Positions 17,434 to 25,767 of a DNA stretch of 34,390 bases are shown here, piece by piece. The first letter of the stretch is position 1; each line of letters begins with the position of its first letter. Source of the DNA: JAXGTD01 sp040775095 (GTDB lineage: Bacteria; Pseudomonadota; Gammaproteobacteria; Chromatiales; Chromatiaceae); the NCBI GenBank assembly GCA_040775095.1, contig JAXGTD010000030.1, positions 1 through 34,390 of the forward strand. The letters are read 5' to 3'. The notes beneath the pieces were generated by a model, which ran no database searches, was not told where the DNA came from, and saw only the letters and a list, made by a program, of their open reading frames with translations. A program made the position numbers and the translations under genes.

Positions 17434-18524
17434 TGGGGTTTCGGCCGGCTGTAGGTAAAGGCGATATGGAAGCGCTCCTGGCCGGTCGCCCCCACCTGCA
17501 TCACCGGGGAGCGGAAACTGGCCCCGCTGATTCCGGGCACCCCGGCCAGCAGACCGATCAACTCCGTGGCCTGACCGGACTCGCCGCGAAGATCGACCTC
17601 GCCGTTGTTCACGTTCAGGGTCTGGGCCCAGGTGTCGTCGGGAAGGCGATCGGTCAGGTCACGCAGCAGATCGGTCACGCGCGGCTGCTCGAGCTTGCGC
17701 TTGAGCACGACCGTGCTGCCCTCCCGTGCCTCCTCGAGCTGCTGCCTGACCACGCTCACCTCCTCTGCCTGGATCCGCAGGCGGCGCAGCTGGCGCTCCA
17801 GGTCTTGCTGTTGCTGCTGCTTCTGCCACAGTGGCGATGCCATCAGCGCCGTGATCAGCATAACCAGCGCGAGCACCAGCGACGCCGTGATCAGCGAGCC
17901 GAACCGGCGCGGACGGGGACGCTCCTCGGGCAACAACAGATTGGCATCGGGCCAGGCGCCAGCCCATGTCAGGCGCGACGCCTGGGTTCCCCCCTCCTGA
18001 AGGCGCACGAGCCAATCGGCAACCTGGTCCCGCCGGCAGACCGCGAGGCTGACGATCAGCTTGGCGCCGCGCGCCGCGGTGCCCGTCACGCGGGCGTCGA
18101 AGCGCACGTCGGCGGGCTGGAACGGTGTCAGGCGATCGATCTCGAAGGCCAACACCTTGCGCAGATTGTCCTTGACCTGCACCGGCAGATTGATTGTGCG
18201 CAGCAAGACCGCGGATGCCGGCAGCTCCACGCGCGTCTCCTTCCACCCTCGCTTGGGCGGCGCGACGGTCGTCGACACGGGTCCACCGGTGCGCAGGTCG
18301 AGGGCGCCGACCAGCTCACGCTCCTCGCCGAGCTCGCGCATCAGCACCGCGTCGTCGCCACGGGGCAGGACCACCAGGACAGGTTCGCGGATCGCCAGCC
18401 AGCGTCGCATCCGCGGCGGGAGGCATCGCGTCAACGCGGCACGCCAGCGTCCCAACAGCTCGCCCACCGATGCCAGTCCGACGAGACGCAGGGAATCCAG
18501 ACTCAGGTCGCCGGAGAGTCTCAT
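17430..18524 (-). CDS. gspL: T2SS platform protein GspL (XpsL/PilN type)
   Basis: A 364-aa bitopic protein. The cytoplasmic N-terminal part (about 45-200) has PilM/GspL-like strands, including LLRTINLPVQVKDNLRKVLA and FEIDRLTPFQPADVRFDARV. A membrane helix lies at about 210-230, followed by a Gln-rich coiled coil (234-270) and a PilN-like periplasmic domain (about 275-350). It recruits the GspE ATPase and partners GspM. In Xps-type operons gspL directly follows gspK; here gspK lies 12.9 kb away, and the gene immediately upstream is an aminotransferase 79 bp away. No strong ribosome-binding site precedes the ATG at 18524, which would be consistent with a gene that was once translationally coupled to a lost upstream neighbour. 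It is the first gene of the L-M-N-D-kdsD set. Confidence 0.9.
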   Translation of the reverse strand: MRLSGDLSLDSLRLVGLASVGELLGRWRAALTRCLPPRMRRWLAIREPVLVVLPRGDDAVLMRELGEERELVGALDLRTGGPVSTTVAPPKRGWKETRVELPASAVLLRTINLPVQVKDNLRKVLAFEIDRLTPFQPADVRFDARVTGTAARGAKLIVSLAVCRRDQVADWLVRLQEGGTQASRLTWAGAWPDANLLLPEERPRPRRFGSLITASLVLALVMLITALMASPLWQKQQQQQDLERQLRRLRIQAEEVSVVRQQLEEAREGSTVVLKRKLEQPRVTDLLRDLTDRLPDDTWAQTLNVNNGEVDLRGESGQATELIGLLAGVPGISGASFRSPVMQVGATGQERFHIAFTYSRPKPQ

Positions 18525-18603
18525 GGGCGCGCCGCCGCGGCGACCGGCGCACCCCGCGCACGGCGGGCCGGCGTCACCGAAGGAGCTGGATGCCCTCGCC
18601 CCA

Positions 18604-19719
18604 TCACGCCGACATGATCGCGTCGACTACCGCCTGCAGCTCCGAGGCCTCGAGGTACGGATGCATCGGCAGGCTGAGCACCCGCTCGGCGACACGGGCC
18701 GCCACCGGGGTGCCGGCGCGACCGCAATAGCCCGCGTAGGCGGGCTGCTGGTTGAGCGGGATCGGGTAATGCACCGCACTCGGGATGCCAGCGGCGTCGA
18801 GTCGCTGCCGAAGCACCTCGCGCGTGTCGACCTGAATCGTGTACTGGGCGAAGACACTGGTATTGTGCGGTTCGATGTACGGCACCAGCACGCCGGAGGC
18901 CGCATCGCCCGAGCGACCTGCACCCTTCGCGATGAAGGCGGCGCTATAGGCCGCCCCCACCTCCGCGCGGCGCACCAACTCGCCGTCGAAGATCGACAGC
19001 TTGGCCAGCAGCACCGCCGCCTGCAGGCTGTCGAGGCGGCCGTTGATGCCGAGGCGGGGATGACTGTAGCGCGTATCCTGTCCATGCAGGCGGATCTGGC
19101 GCATGGCCTCGGCCAGCCGATCGTCATCCGTGAAGCAGGCGCCGCCGTCACCATAGCCACCGAGCGGCTTCGACGGAAAGAACGAGGTGCAGCCGATGCT
19201 CGACAACGCGCAGGAACGCCGCCCCTTGTAGGTCGCGCCAAAGCTCTGCGCGGCGTCTTCGATCACGGGCAGGGCGTGTCGGGCCGCGATGGCGGCGATG
19301 GCGTCCATGTCCGCGCACTGCCCATAGAGGGACACGGGCATGATGGCCCGCGTTCTGGGCGTGATGGCCGGCTCGATCAGCTCGGGATCGATGTTGTAGG
19401 TGCGCGCATCGATGTCGACGAAGACCGGTACGGCCCCGATCAATGCGATCACCTCCGCCGTCGCGACGAAGGTAAAGGGCGTCGTGATGACCTCGTCGCC
19501 GGCCCCCACGCCATGTGCGAGCAGGGCCACCAGCAACGCATCGGTGCCGCTGGAGACAGCAACGCAGTGGCGGCTGCCGACGAAACCCGCGAGCCGCTGC
19601 TCGAGCTCGTCGATCTCCGGCCCCATCACGTAACGGCCATGCTCGAGCACCGCCCGGATGCGGGCGTTCACGTCGTCTTCGATACGTCGGTACTGGGCTT
19701 TCAGGTCGATAAAGTTCAT
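18604..19719 (-). CDS. DegT/DnrJ/EryC1/StrS sugar aminotransferase (WbpE-like)
   Basis: A 371-aa PLP enzyme that converts a keto-nucleotide sugar to an amino sugar. Hallmarks are an N-terminal MNFIDLKAQYRRIEDDVN, SSGTDALLVAL (56-66) binding the PLP phosphate, VIEDAAQSFGA (152-162) with the Asp that pairs with the pyridine nitrogen, and FFPSKPLGGYGDGG (180-193), where K184 is the Schiff-base lysine. This subgroup resembles WbpE, which makes UDP-2-acetamido-3-amino-glucuronate from a 3-keto sugar. No dehydrogenase or acetyltransferase of that pathway is in the window, so the exact substrate is unproven. I start it at the ATG at 19719, with CAGGA upstream, because the longer in-frame extension lacks homology and is Arg-rich. 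A strong inverted repeat lies about 46-75 nt upstream of the start. Confidence 0.9.
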   Translation of the reverse strand: MNFIDLKAQYRRIEDDVNARIRAVLEHGRYVMGPEIDELEQRLAGFVGSRHCVAVSSGTDALLVALLAHGVGAGDEVITTPFTFVATAEVIALIGAVPVFVDIDARTYNIDPELIEPAITPRTRAIMPVSLYGQCADMDAIAAIAARHALPVIEDAAQSFGATYKGRRSCALSSIGCTSFFPSKPLGGYGDGGACFTDDDRLAEAMRQIRLHGQDTRYSHPRLGINGRLDSLQAAVLLAKLSIFDGELVRRAEVGAAYSAAFIAKGAGRSGDAASGVLVPYIEPHNTSVFAQYTIQVDTREVLRQRLDAAGIPSAVHYPIPLNQQPAYAGYCGRAGTPVAARVAERVLSLPMHPYLEASELQAVVDAIMSA

Positions 19720-19764
19720 CGTGGCGGGTCCTGCTGATGCGGCCCGAACACGGGCACGCCGGTG

Positions 19765-19794
19765 CATGGACGATGATATCACGCATCGTCCATG
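19765..19794. repeat. 11-bp inverted repeat upstream of the aminotransferase gene
   Basis: CATGGACGATG (19765-19775) and CATCGTCCATG (19784-19794) are perfect reverse complements separated by the 8-bp spacer ATATCACG. The element lies in the 157-bp gap between a GT gene stop (19877) and the aminotransferase start (19719). There is no T-tract, which argues against an intrinsic terminator. The AT-rich centre and symmetric arms fit an operator for a dimeric regulator or an RNA hairpin near the 5' end. Function is inferred from position only. Confidence 0.55.
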
Positions 19795-19876
19795 GCCCCG
19801 AGCGTGCGAGGCGGGCACACGCGCGCAACCGTCGGCTCTCGCCGCGGGTACCCGCTCCCCGCGTCGACTCCGGCGG

Positions 19877-21664
19877 CTAGCCCGGTGCCGCGGAACGCTC
19901 GGCGCGATGCGCGATTGCGCGGTTCCATGCCGGCAGCGCCTGCGCGTAGCGCAGCAGTTGCCCGGCGACGCGGGACTTGACGCCCGGGTCCACCGCCTCC
20001 TCGCGTTGCAGCGCGGCCGCGGCCCGTTGTCCGAGCGCGGCCACATCCTCCCGCCAGCTCGCACAGCCGCGCGTGATCGTCGTCAGCGTTCCCCGCGCGC
20101 CGGCGAGCGTGGTGCCGAGGACATCACCGTGCTCGGTTGCGAGGATATTGCCAAGGGTGTCGGCCAGCTCGCCCCGCGCGCTGTTCCAGAGGATGGTCTG
20201 TGCCAGCAGCTCCAGGCGCTCGCGCGGCGGCAGGTCCCCCGGCGCCGGCACCCGGGCCATCCAGAGGGCCATCGCCAGCGGTGGCGTCGGCGGCAACGCC
20301 TGCAAGTCGGGTGAAAACCGCCAGGTTCGAGTCTCGGCCGGACGGTGCTCGACGCCGATGGGAAGCGAGAGCCCGTAATCCTGCGGATAGAGGAATCGCA
20401 GCAGCGTGCCAAGCATTTCGTCCTCGCCGCGCCCGGCCGGCATCAGCGGCCCGATGTAGGGTCCAAGATCGACGCCGGCACAGGTCGCATGGTGAAAGCT
20501 GGCGGTATTGAACAGCGTCGGCCCCGGGCCACCGGTGAACGCGCAGCGCTCGGCCTGGCGGAAACGCTGATAGGCGTCCTCATCCTGGATGATGGGTGCG
20601 ATCACGTTGGGGGCCTGGAACAACAGCGCATGATCGCCCGCCGACCCGGTGTCGCCCAGCACCCCGTTGACGGTCTGCCGCACCCGCGCCTGCTCCGGTC
20701 GGGGAGCCGCCGCCCACTCGTAGGGCTGTCCGACAAGACTCTCGGCGGTCCACTCGGTGCCGGCAAGACGCTCGGCGGCCTGGGACAAGCTGCACCCGAG
20801 CACGCGGGCATGCAGCGCCAGGGGGTCGCCCTCGTAGGGCCGCAGCGCCGCGGTCGCCTCCTCGGTGGTCAGGAACGCGGTACCCATGCCCCGCGTGTTG
20901 CTAAAGACCAGATGCCAGTCCGGGTCGTCGACCGTCCAGCCACGCGGCACGGCGTCGTCGTCGACCATGATCACGCGCGCGCCGGCGTGGCGCAGAAACA
21001 GATGATTGGACATCACCCCATGCGTGGGCTGGCCCTGGTGCTCGGCATGGTCCGAGGACAGCAGCCAATGCAGATGCGGCGCGTCCTCCGGTGCTGCCTC
21101 ACAGAGGGTGGCGATCAGCTCCGACTGGGCCTCGCGGCCGACATAGGTCAGCCGCAGCCGCGCGGCCGCCTCGTCGACAAGCCGTCGATTTTCGCGAATC
21201 GATTGCGGGTCACGCGAGTCGTCGAACACCTCGATCGCCCAGTCGCTCCCGTACGCGACCTGGTTGGCGCACAGGGAATCGAGAAGCCTGTGCAACGCCC
21301 GCGGCCGGTCGCAGGTCCGGATGCAGACGGCGACGGGGGGCGGCTCGACGCTGGCCGCGTCGCGATAGCGCGCGATCAATTCGCTCGCGGACACCAGCAG
21401 CCGGCGCGGCACCAGCGTGCGCAGCGCCTGTTCCAGCTGCGCCTCCTGGCCCTTGAGCTGAGGCGACGACGCCGCGATGACCACCGCGTGCTCCCGCAGC
21501 GTCCGGAATACCCGCAGCGGATTCAGGAGTGGCTGCCAACGCGCGTCGAGCGCGGCAGTGGCACCGGTGTCGCGTCTGATCAGCAGGATGCTGTTGCGAT
21601 CGACCATGGTGATCGAGCACGGGGGAATCGCATAGAGGTCGGCGGAGGGATCGCTGGCGGTCAT
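19877..21664 (-). CDS. GT-A type glycosyltransferase-like protein with extra N-terminal domain
   Basis: A 595-aa protein. Residues about 108-130 (VAVCIRTCDRPRALHRLLDS) match the opening strand of a family 2-like GT-A fold. VIMVDDDAVPRGW (231-243) supplies the DXD-like acidic triad (235-237). The central region (about 340-470) includes GPGPTLFNTASFHH and MPAGRGEDEMLGTLLRF, where the GEDEM acidic patch could be the catalytic ED region. The first ~100 residues form a separate small domain (CSITMVDRNSILLIRRDTG, then an alternating Leu/Ala helix) of uncertain origin, faintly like a PqqD/RRE winged helix. I start at the ATG at 21664 because residues beyond it are low-complexity. No membrane segment is evident. 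The function within the glycan block is unknown. Confidence 0.72.
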   Translation of the reverse strand: MTASDPSADLYAIPPCSITMVDRNSILLIRRDTGATAALDARWQPLLNPLRVFRTLREHAVVIAASSPQLKGQEAQLEQALRTLVPRRLLVSASELIARYRDAASVEPPPVAVCIRTCDRPRALHRLLDSLCANQVAYGSDWAIEVFDDSRDPQSIRENRRLVDEAAARLRLTYVGREAQSELIATLCEAAPEDAPHLHWLLSSDHAEHQGQPTHGVMSNHLFLRHAGARVIMVDDDAVPRGWTVDDPDWHLVFSNTRGMGTAFLTTEEATAALRPYEGDPLALHARVLGCSLSQAAERLAGTEWTAESLVGQPYEWAAAPRPEQARVRQTVNGVLGDTGSAGDHALLFQAPNVIAPIIQDEDAYQRFRQAERCAFTGGPGPTLFNTASFHHATCAGVDLGPYIGPLMPAGRGEDEMLGTLLRFLYPQDYGLSLPIGVEHRPAETRTWRFSPDLQALPPTPPLAMALWMARVPAPGDLPPRERLELLAQTILWNSARGELADTLGNILATEHGDVLGTTLAGARGTLTTITRGCASWREDVAALGQRAAAALQREEAVDPGVKSRVAGQLLRYAQALPAWNRAIAHRAERSAAPG

Positions 21665-21759
21665 GTTGGATGGGTCACCTGGTAAGCCCGTTGGAGGGAT
21701 GGATTGGGGAAGCGGTGGTTCGGAATCGCCGTCTGCCGGCATCCGCGGGGCCGCGCGCA

Positions 21760-23151
21760 TCAGGCCGAACGCGTGGTCGGTACCCGCTCCCGGGACAGGT
21801 CCTCGAAGAGCAGCAGGCACAGAAACGCCCATGCCGGTGCCAGCTGCAACGTGAGTCGGTTGACCGCGTCGAGCCGAACCGCCCCCTGCGAGTACCCGGT
21901 TCCCAGGAACAAGAAGACGAGCAGTCCGAGAGCGCAGAGCAAGGCCGCCCCGATCCCCCGATATCGAGCACCGCCTGGGATTCGCAACACGAGTGCCAGC
22001 GGCGGCAACGCAAGCGCGAACCAGATCAGCAGGTGCCAATTATCCATGAACAACAGGCCTTGCAGCAAAGGCACCACGGCCTCGGGATGGAAGGCAAGGT
22101 GCAAACGACGCAGCGAGTGGCCGGCGACCACCAAGTCGTCGGGCACCAGAAACAGCGCCAGGGCGGCGAGTACCGCCAGCCACAGGGCGAGCGCCAGCAG
22201 CCGGCGCGGGGGGACCAGCGCCGCGAGCCCACCAACCACCAGAGTGAGTAGCCAGAACAGGCCTTCCAGCTTGATCAACGGGCAGGCGCAGGCGAGGACG
22301 ATCGCGAGCGCCCCCTGCCCGGACTCCCGGGTCAATGTCCATTGGTGAAAGGCCATCACGGCCATGCCGTAGCAGGCCGCCATGAAGATGTCCGCGTAGC
22401 CCGCAAGGGCGACCTGCGTGTTGAGCAGCGGCAGCGACAATGTCAGGTAAGTGAACAGGACGGCGCGTAACACACTGGCGTGGGCGGCACGTGCCTGACC
22501 GAAAAAGGCCAGGCCCAGCGCCGCGTAGAGCGCGACCCAGGGCAGATTGATCAGGCTCTCGTCCCAGCGGCCGAGTGCGAGGCTCATCCAGGTCTGGACC
22601 AGCGGTACCGTGATGGGATAGTCGGGGTGAAAGTCCGTGTAGACCCGGGCGGAGGGTGCCGCGAGCCACGCGGAATCCGAGACAAAGGGCAACAGTTGCC
22701 CCGCATCGGACCAGACCCGCGCCTTGGTGGCCCAATGCATCGCGGCGTCCCAAGGAAACAGGGGGCGCCACAGGACCTCCAGACCCAGGCCGACGAACCG
22801 CAGCACGAGCAGCGCCAGCACCAACAACACCAGCGCCTGCTGCCAGGCCGGAGTGGGTGGCGGTTCCCGCGCGGGTTGGAGTGCACCCCGCGAGCCGACC
22901 GCCGGCAGGGCAATGGCCACGGCGCCCAGGCCAACCAGCGCCGCCGCCAACGGGGCGAATCCGAGCCATGACCAGAGGCGGTCCATGGCACGCATCAACA
23001 GCGTCAGCGCCACGATGCCCACCGCGAACCCGTACCCCAGGACCAGGCTCCAGCGCCACGCGGGGCCGCGCGGGAGCAGGCGCGAGACCACGAGGCCCCC
23101 AAAGGCCCATGGGAGCGCGAGCGCGGCGGTAACTCGCAACGCGTCCATCAT
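21760..23151 (-). CDS. Multi-pass membrane protein, GT39/ArnT-like glycosyltransferase
   Basis: A 463-aa protein with roughly ten hydrophobic segments. A periplasmic loop after the second or third helix carries LEVLWRPLFPWDAAMHWATK; a WDA-type acidic loop is typical of GT-C fold enzymes such as GT39 mannosyltransferases and ArnT. Such enzymes use polyprenyl-phosphate sugars on the periplasmic side. A further loop, TDFHPDYPITVPLVQTW, resembles the HPDYPLLVP motif common in this group. The start is the first of two consecutive ATGs at 23151; there is no clear ribosome site and 370 bp without a gene upstream. It probably modifies a lipid-linked glycan or protein outside the inner membrane. It lies 95 bp upstream of the GT-A gene. 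Confidence 0.78.
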   Translation of the reverse strand: MMDALRVTAALALPWAFGGLVVSRLLPRGPAWRWSLVLGYGFAVGIVALTLLMRAMDRLWSWLGFAPLAAALVGLGAVAIALPAVGSRGALQPAREPPPTPAWQQALVLLVLALLVLRFVGLGLEVLWRPLFPWDAAMHWATKARVWSDAGQLLPFVSDSAWLAAPSARVYTDFHPDYPITVPLVQTWMSLALGRWDESLINLPWVALYAALGLAFFGQARAAHASVLRAVLFTYLTLSLPLLNTQVALAGYADIFMAACYGMAVMAFHQWTLTRESGQGALAIVLACACPLIKLEGLFWLLTLVVGGLAALVPPRRLLALALWLAVLAALALFLVPDDLVVAGHSLRRLHLAFHPEAVVPLLQGLLFMDNWHLLIWFALALPPLALVLRIPGGARYRGIGAALLCALGLLVFLFLGTGYSQGAVRLDAVNRLTLQLAPAWAFLCLLLFEDLSRERVPTTRSA

Positions 23152-23521
23152 CCGGGCGGAGGCGCTCGAAGGCCGCCGGCGGCGCGTCGGCAGGTTACGG
23201 ATCGGGGGTTGGTATCTTCCCGGGGCCCGGCAGGCGGTCCAACGCGGAACCCGATTGCGTGACACCTTCTTGGCATCCTGTCGGGGGGACAGACAGGGCG
23301 CCTTTCGAGTCCGTCCACGCACGAGCGCCGGCTCGCAGTCTGAGAATCGCGATCCCCGGAGGCCGTCCATTCGCGAAGACCATCGGTCGATAAAGACGGC
23401 GAGGCGCCCGTGGCCGGTGACGTGGCGGTCGGACACGGCATGCTCCTGACCTTCCCCGTTGCGGCTGGCCGGATGGCGGCTGGTCGGCCGCGGGGGCACC
23501 GCCTCGGTGCATCGGCTCGCT
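23152..23521. other. Gene-free stretch before the GT39-like gene
   Basis: A 370-bp gap between two minus-strand genes for membrane proteins. A 96-codon minus-strand frame, from an ATG near 23438 to a TGA overlapping the downstream ATG (23148-23150), exists. Its translation is Pro/Arg/Ser-rich, its third-position base use drifts along the frame, and no family is recognisable, so I do not call it. No promoter, terminator or RNA gene was recognised. Confidence 0.3.
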
Positions 23522-24808
23522 TCACCGGACCCGGAACAGCCCTGCGCCGGGCAGTTGCAGCAGTGGGGTAACCCCCCGTTGTTCCACGGTGGCGGCCGCG
23601 TCCGACGGCTGTATCCACAGCAGGACCCCACCCGCGGGATCGTAGCTGAGCTGGTCGGTGCCGTAGGTCAGGACGTAGTCGCCGGGACGCAAGCCAGAGG
23701 CGGGCGGCAGCGCCGGGCCGCCGCGGCGCCAGATGGCATTGATCGGCAGCAGGTGATAGGCCGCCCGCATGCCGAAGTACTCGGGCGACGCGACGACGAA
23801 CACCCGCGCCCCCTCGCCGCTGATCAGCGGCCGCACCCGCTCGATGAACCCATAGAGCGCGCCGTCCGGGGCACGTCGCATGCGTTCCTCCCCCCCGTGG
23901 CCGGCGAATTGCTGGCGCGTGTCCTCCAGCTGCTGCCAGAGACGCCATTGCCATGACAGATCCAGAGCGAGCCAGGTAACCAGCCCGAGCATACCGACGG
24001 CGCGCCAGTCCAGCCGCCGCGGGCGCGGCCCCAGCGCCGTCAGCACCAGCAATGCCATCAGGCTCAGTGCCAGCACCACGAGCGCCGCCACCACGGGTGG
24101 GACATCGAGCAGCCCCGCGCCGGTCCCGCGGCGGAAATTGATCGAGGTCTGGTCCCAGGGCAGGTAGCCCAGCCACTCTGTCGAGTAGGCCCGGGCGAGC
24201 GCAACCATCGATGCCGGCAGCAGGCGCATGCGCTGGAACACCAGCGTCTCGCCAGGCTCACCCGCGAAGCGGATGGCCAGCGTGCGGATCTCATCACGCC
24301 AGTGCGCGAGACCTGCCAGGGGGAGGACGAGCGTGGTCCATTGCTGATACGGGATCTCGAGCCCCCCGGCCACATCGGTCGCGGGCGCGGGGCGCTGAAA
24401 CAGGGGGCTGGGACGACGCGCGCCGCGCCAATACAGCCCGGCCGTCATCCCGATCGGGAGCCGTCCCGCGTCCAGTTGGAGAAACGGGTAGTCCGCCGCG
24501 AACGCGGAAACGTCCGCGGCCAGCGCGGCCTCACCGCTTCGGTCCAGCGTCACCCGGGTGCCTTCCGCCACGGGCTCAGCCTTCCCGGCAAGCACGCGCA
24601 ATCGCGCGCCCTCCAGGTCGATGGCGGCCGGCCGCGACGGTGGCAGCGGCGGCAGCGAACGCGCCGCCGCCAACCACAGCGCCAGCGAAAGGCCGATCGC
24701 GAGCGAGGTCAGCGCCACCGGCACCCAGGACCCGGTCAGCCCGCGCATGGCCGCGCGCGCCGTCGCGGCGGCCGGGTCACTGCCGGTCGGGGGCAGGTCT
24801 AAAGTCAT
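23522..24808 (-). CDS. Membrane protein of unknown function
   Basis: A 428-aa protein with three predicted membrane segments: about 30-50 (VALTSLAIGLSLALWLAAAR), 235-257 (VVAALVVLALSLMALLVLT) and 267-285. Between the first two lies a ~180-residue, probably periplasmic, beta-rich region (including DLEGARLRVLAGKAEPVAEG and QWTTLVLPLAGLAHWRDEIR) that reads like a carbohydrate-binding jelly roll, though I cannot name the family. The C-terminal ~140 residues (RVFVVASPEYFGMRAAYHLL) follow the last helix. The chosen start (ATG at 24808) overlaps the upstream sulfotransferase gene by 32 nt; an ATG at 24748 would avoid this. It is next to the GT39-like gene, so a role in glycan transfer or export is plausible but unproven. 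Confidence 0.7.
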   Translation of the reverse strand: MTLDLPPTGSDPAAATARAAMRGLTGSWVPVALTSLAIGLSLALWLAAARSLPPLPPSRPAAIDLEGARLRVLAGKAEPVAEGTRVTLDRSGEAALAADVSAFAADYPFLQLDAGRLPIGMTAGLYWRGARRPSPLFQRPAPATDVAGGLEIPYQQWTTLVLPLAGLAHWRDEIRTLAIRFAGEPGETLVFQRMRLLPASMVALARAYSTEWLGYLPWDQTSINFRRGTGAGLLDVPPVVAALVVLALSLMALLVLTALGPRPRRLDWRAVGMLGLVTWLALDLSWQWRLWQQLEDTRQQFAGHGGEERMRRAPDGALYGFIERVRPLISGEGARVFVVASPEYFGMRAAYHLLPINAIWRRGGPALPPASGLRPGDYVLTYGTDQLSYDPAGGVLLWIQPSDAAATVEQRGVTPLLQLPGAGLFRVR

Positions 24809-25652
24809 GCCAGAGCGATGGGTCGATCTCGGGACACAGGGCGAGGGTGGCGTCGACGTCGGCCCGCAGGTAATCCGCCAGCCAGGCGCGTTGCGCGGGG
24901 GAGAAGCCCGGGACCACGTAGTCGACACGATTAACCGGCGTCCTCAGTCCATCCGGCACGAAGTCCGGGTCGATCCCCAGAAACCGGTAGGTGCGGGCCA
25001 GCTCGCTTGCGGGCGACTCCTTGCAGCGCTCGTACTGGAGCACGAGCACACGCTCACGCCCAAACAGCCGCCACAGCCGCCGCAGCCCATCGGCGTAGAG
25101 GGAGTTGGTCAGGGTGCGCGGGAAGATCGTGTAGGTCTCGTAGATGTAGCGCTCTTCCGGCGTAAACCGGAAGCGGCTCAGCAGCGCGGTGTGCTGCTGG
25201 TTGACGGCCGAGAGGGTCCGATCCACCGGGTTGCGCAGGATGACCAGGATCCTGGCGCGCGGGGCGGCGCGGGCCAGGTTCTCGAGGGCCATCGGCCAGG
25301 TCAGATAGTTCGGTGACCACTCACCGCACAGCTTGGTCGGTGGCACCGCGAACGCCTCGTGGTAGAGCGCGATCTGTGGCCCGGTGATCGGGTCGAGCCT
25401 GAGGTGATCGAAGAAATGCAGCTCTTTGGTCAGCAGCCGGTTCTCGGACACCGCCGGATGCCGCAGCAGCAGGTCGTGCCACCAGGAGGTACCGGCCTTG
25501 CCGACGCCAACGCCAACGAACCCGGGCGCTCCTGCCACGGCACCCGCTGCGCGGGGTTGCAGGTCCTCGGGTCGAAATGACCCAAGCATCGCGGCCAGGA
25601 AACCGGGACGGGGCGAGCTCGGGGGATCGGGCGGGCTGTGGTCGGCTGGCAT
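24777..25652 (-). CDS. PAPS-dependent sulfotransferase
   Basis: A 291-aa cytoplasmic enzyme that transfers sulfate from PAPS to a hydroxyl or amino group. The phosphosulfate loop is VGVGKAGTSWWHDLLLRHP (about 47-65), followed by ENRLLTKELHFFDH, as in heparan-sulfate-type sulfotransferases. The 3'-phosphate-binding motif is ILVILRNPVDRTLSAVNQQH (about 135-154), and EERYIYETYTIFPRTLTNS resembles the acceptor-side region of that family. The ATG at 25652 has an excellent GGAGG site 4 nt upstream. It lies 115 bp after the sulfotransferase gene at 25768-26532, and its 3' end overlaps the following membrane-protein gene, suggesting one transcript. The likely acceptor is a surface polysaccharide; protein or lipid acceptors cannot be excluded. 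Confidence 0.9.
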   Translation of the reverse strand: MPADHSPPDPPSSPRPGFLAAMLGSFRPEDLQPRAAGAVAGAPGFVGVGVGKAGTSWWHDLLLRHPAVSENRLLTKELHFFDHLRLDPITGPQIALYHEAFAVPPTKLCGEWSPNYLTWPMALENLARAAPRARILVILRNPVDRTLSAVNQQHTALLSRFRFTPEERYIYETYTIFPRTLTNSLYADGLRRLWRLFGRERVLVLQYERCKESPASELARTYRFLGIDPDFVPDGLRTPVNRVDYVVPGFSPAQRAWLADYLRADVDATLALCPEIDPSLWHDFRPAPDRQ

Positions 25653-25767
25653 CGGGCCTCCAGGAACGGGGTGCCATCGATGTCGTCACCCCACGGGCGA
25701 CGGCGCTGGCCGCAGTATCGCCGACGGCCCGAAGACTGGGCAAGCTACCTGCCCCAGGCGGGGCGCA

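Noticed and set aside
17801..17825. A CAG/CAA simple repeat in gspL.
   Set aside because: It encodes a five-glutamine run in a coiled coil and is too short to suggest phase variation.
23148..23438. A 96-codon minus-strand frame whose TGA overlaps the start codon of the GT39-like gene.
   Set aside because: The overlap is attractive, but the translation is Pro/Arg/Ser-rich, base use at third positions drifts along the frame, the nearest AGGAG is only 1 nt from the ATG, and no family is recognisable.
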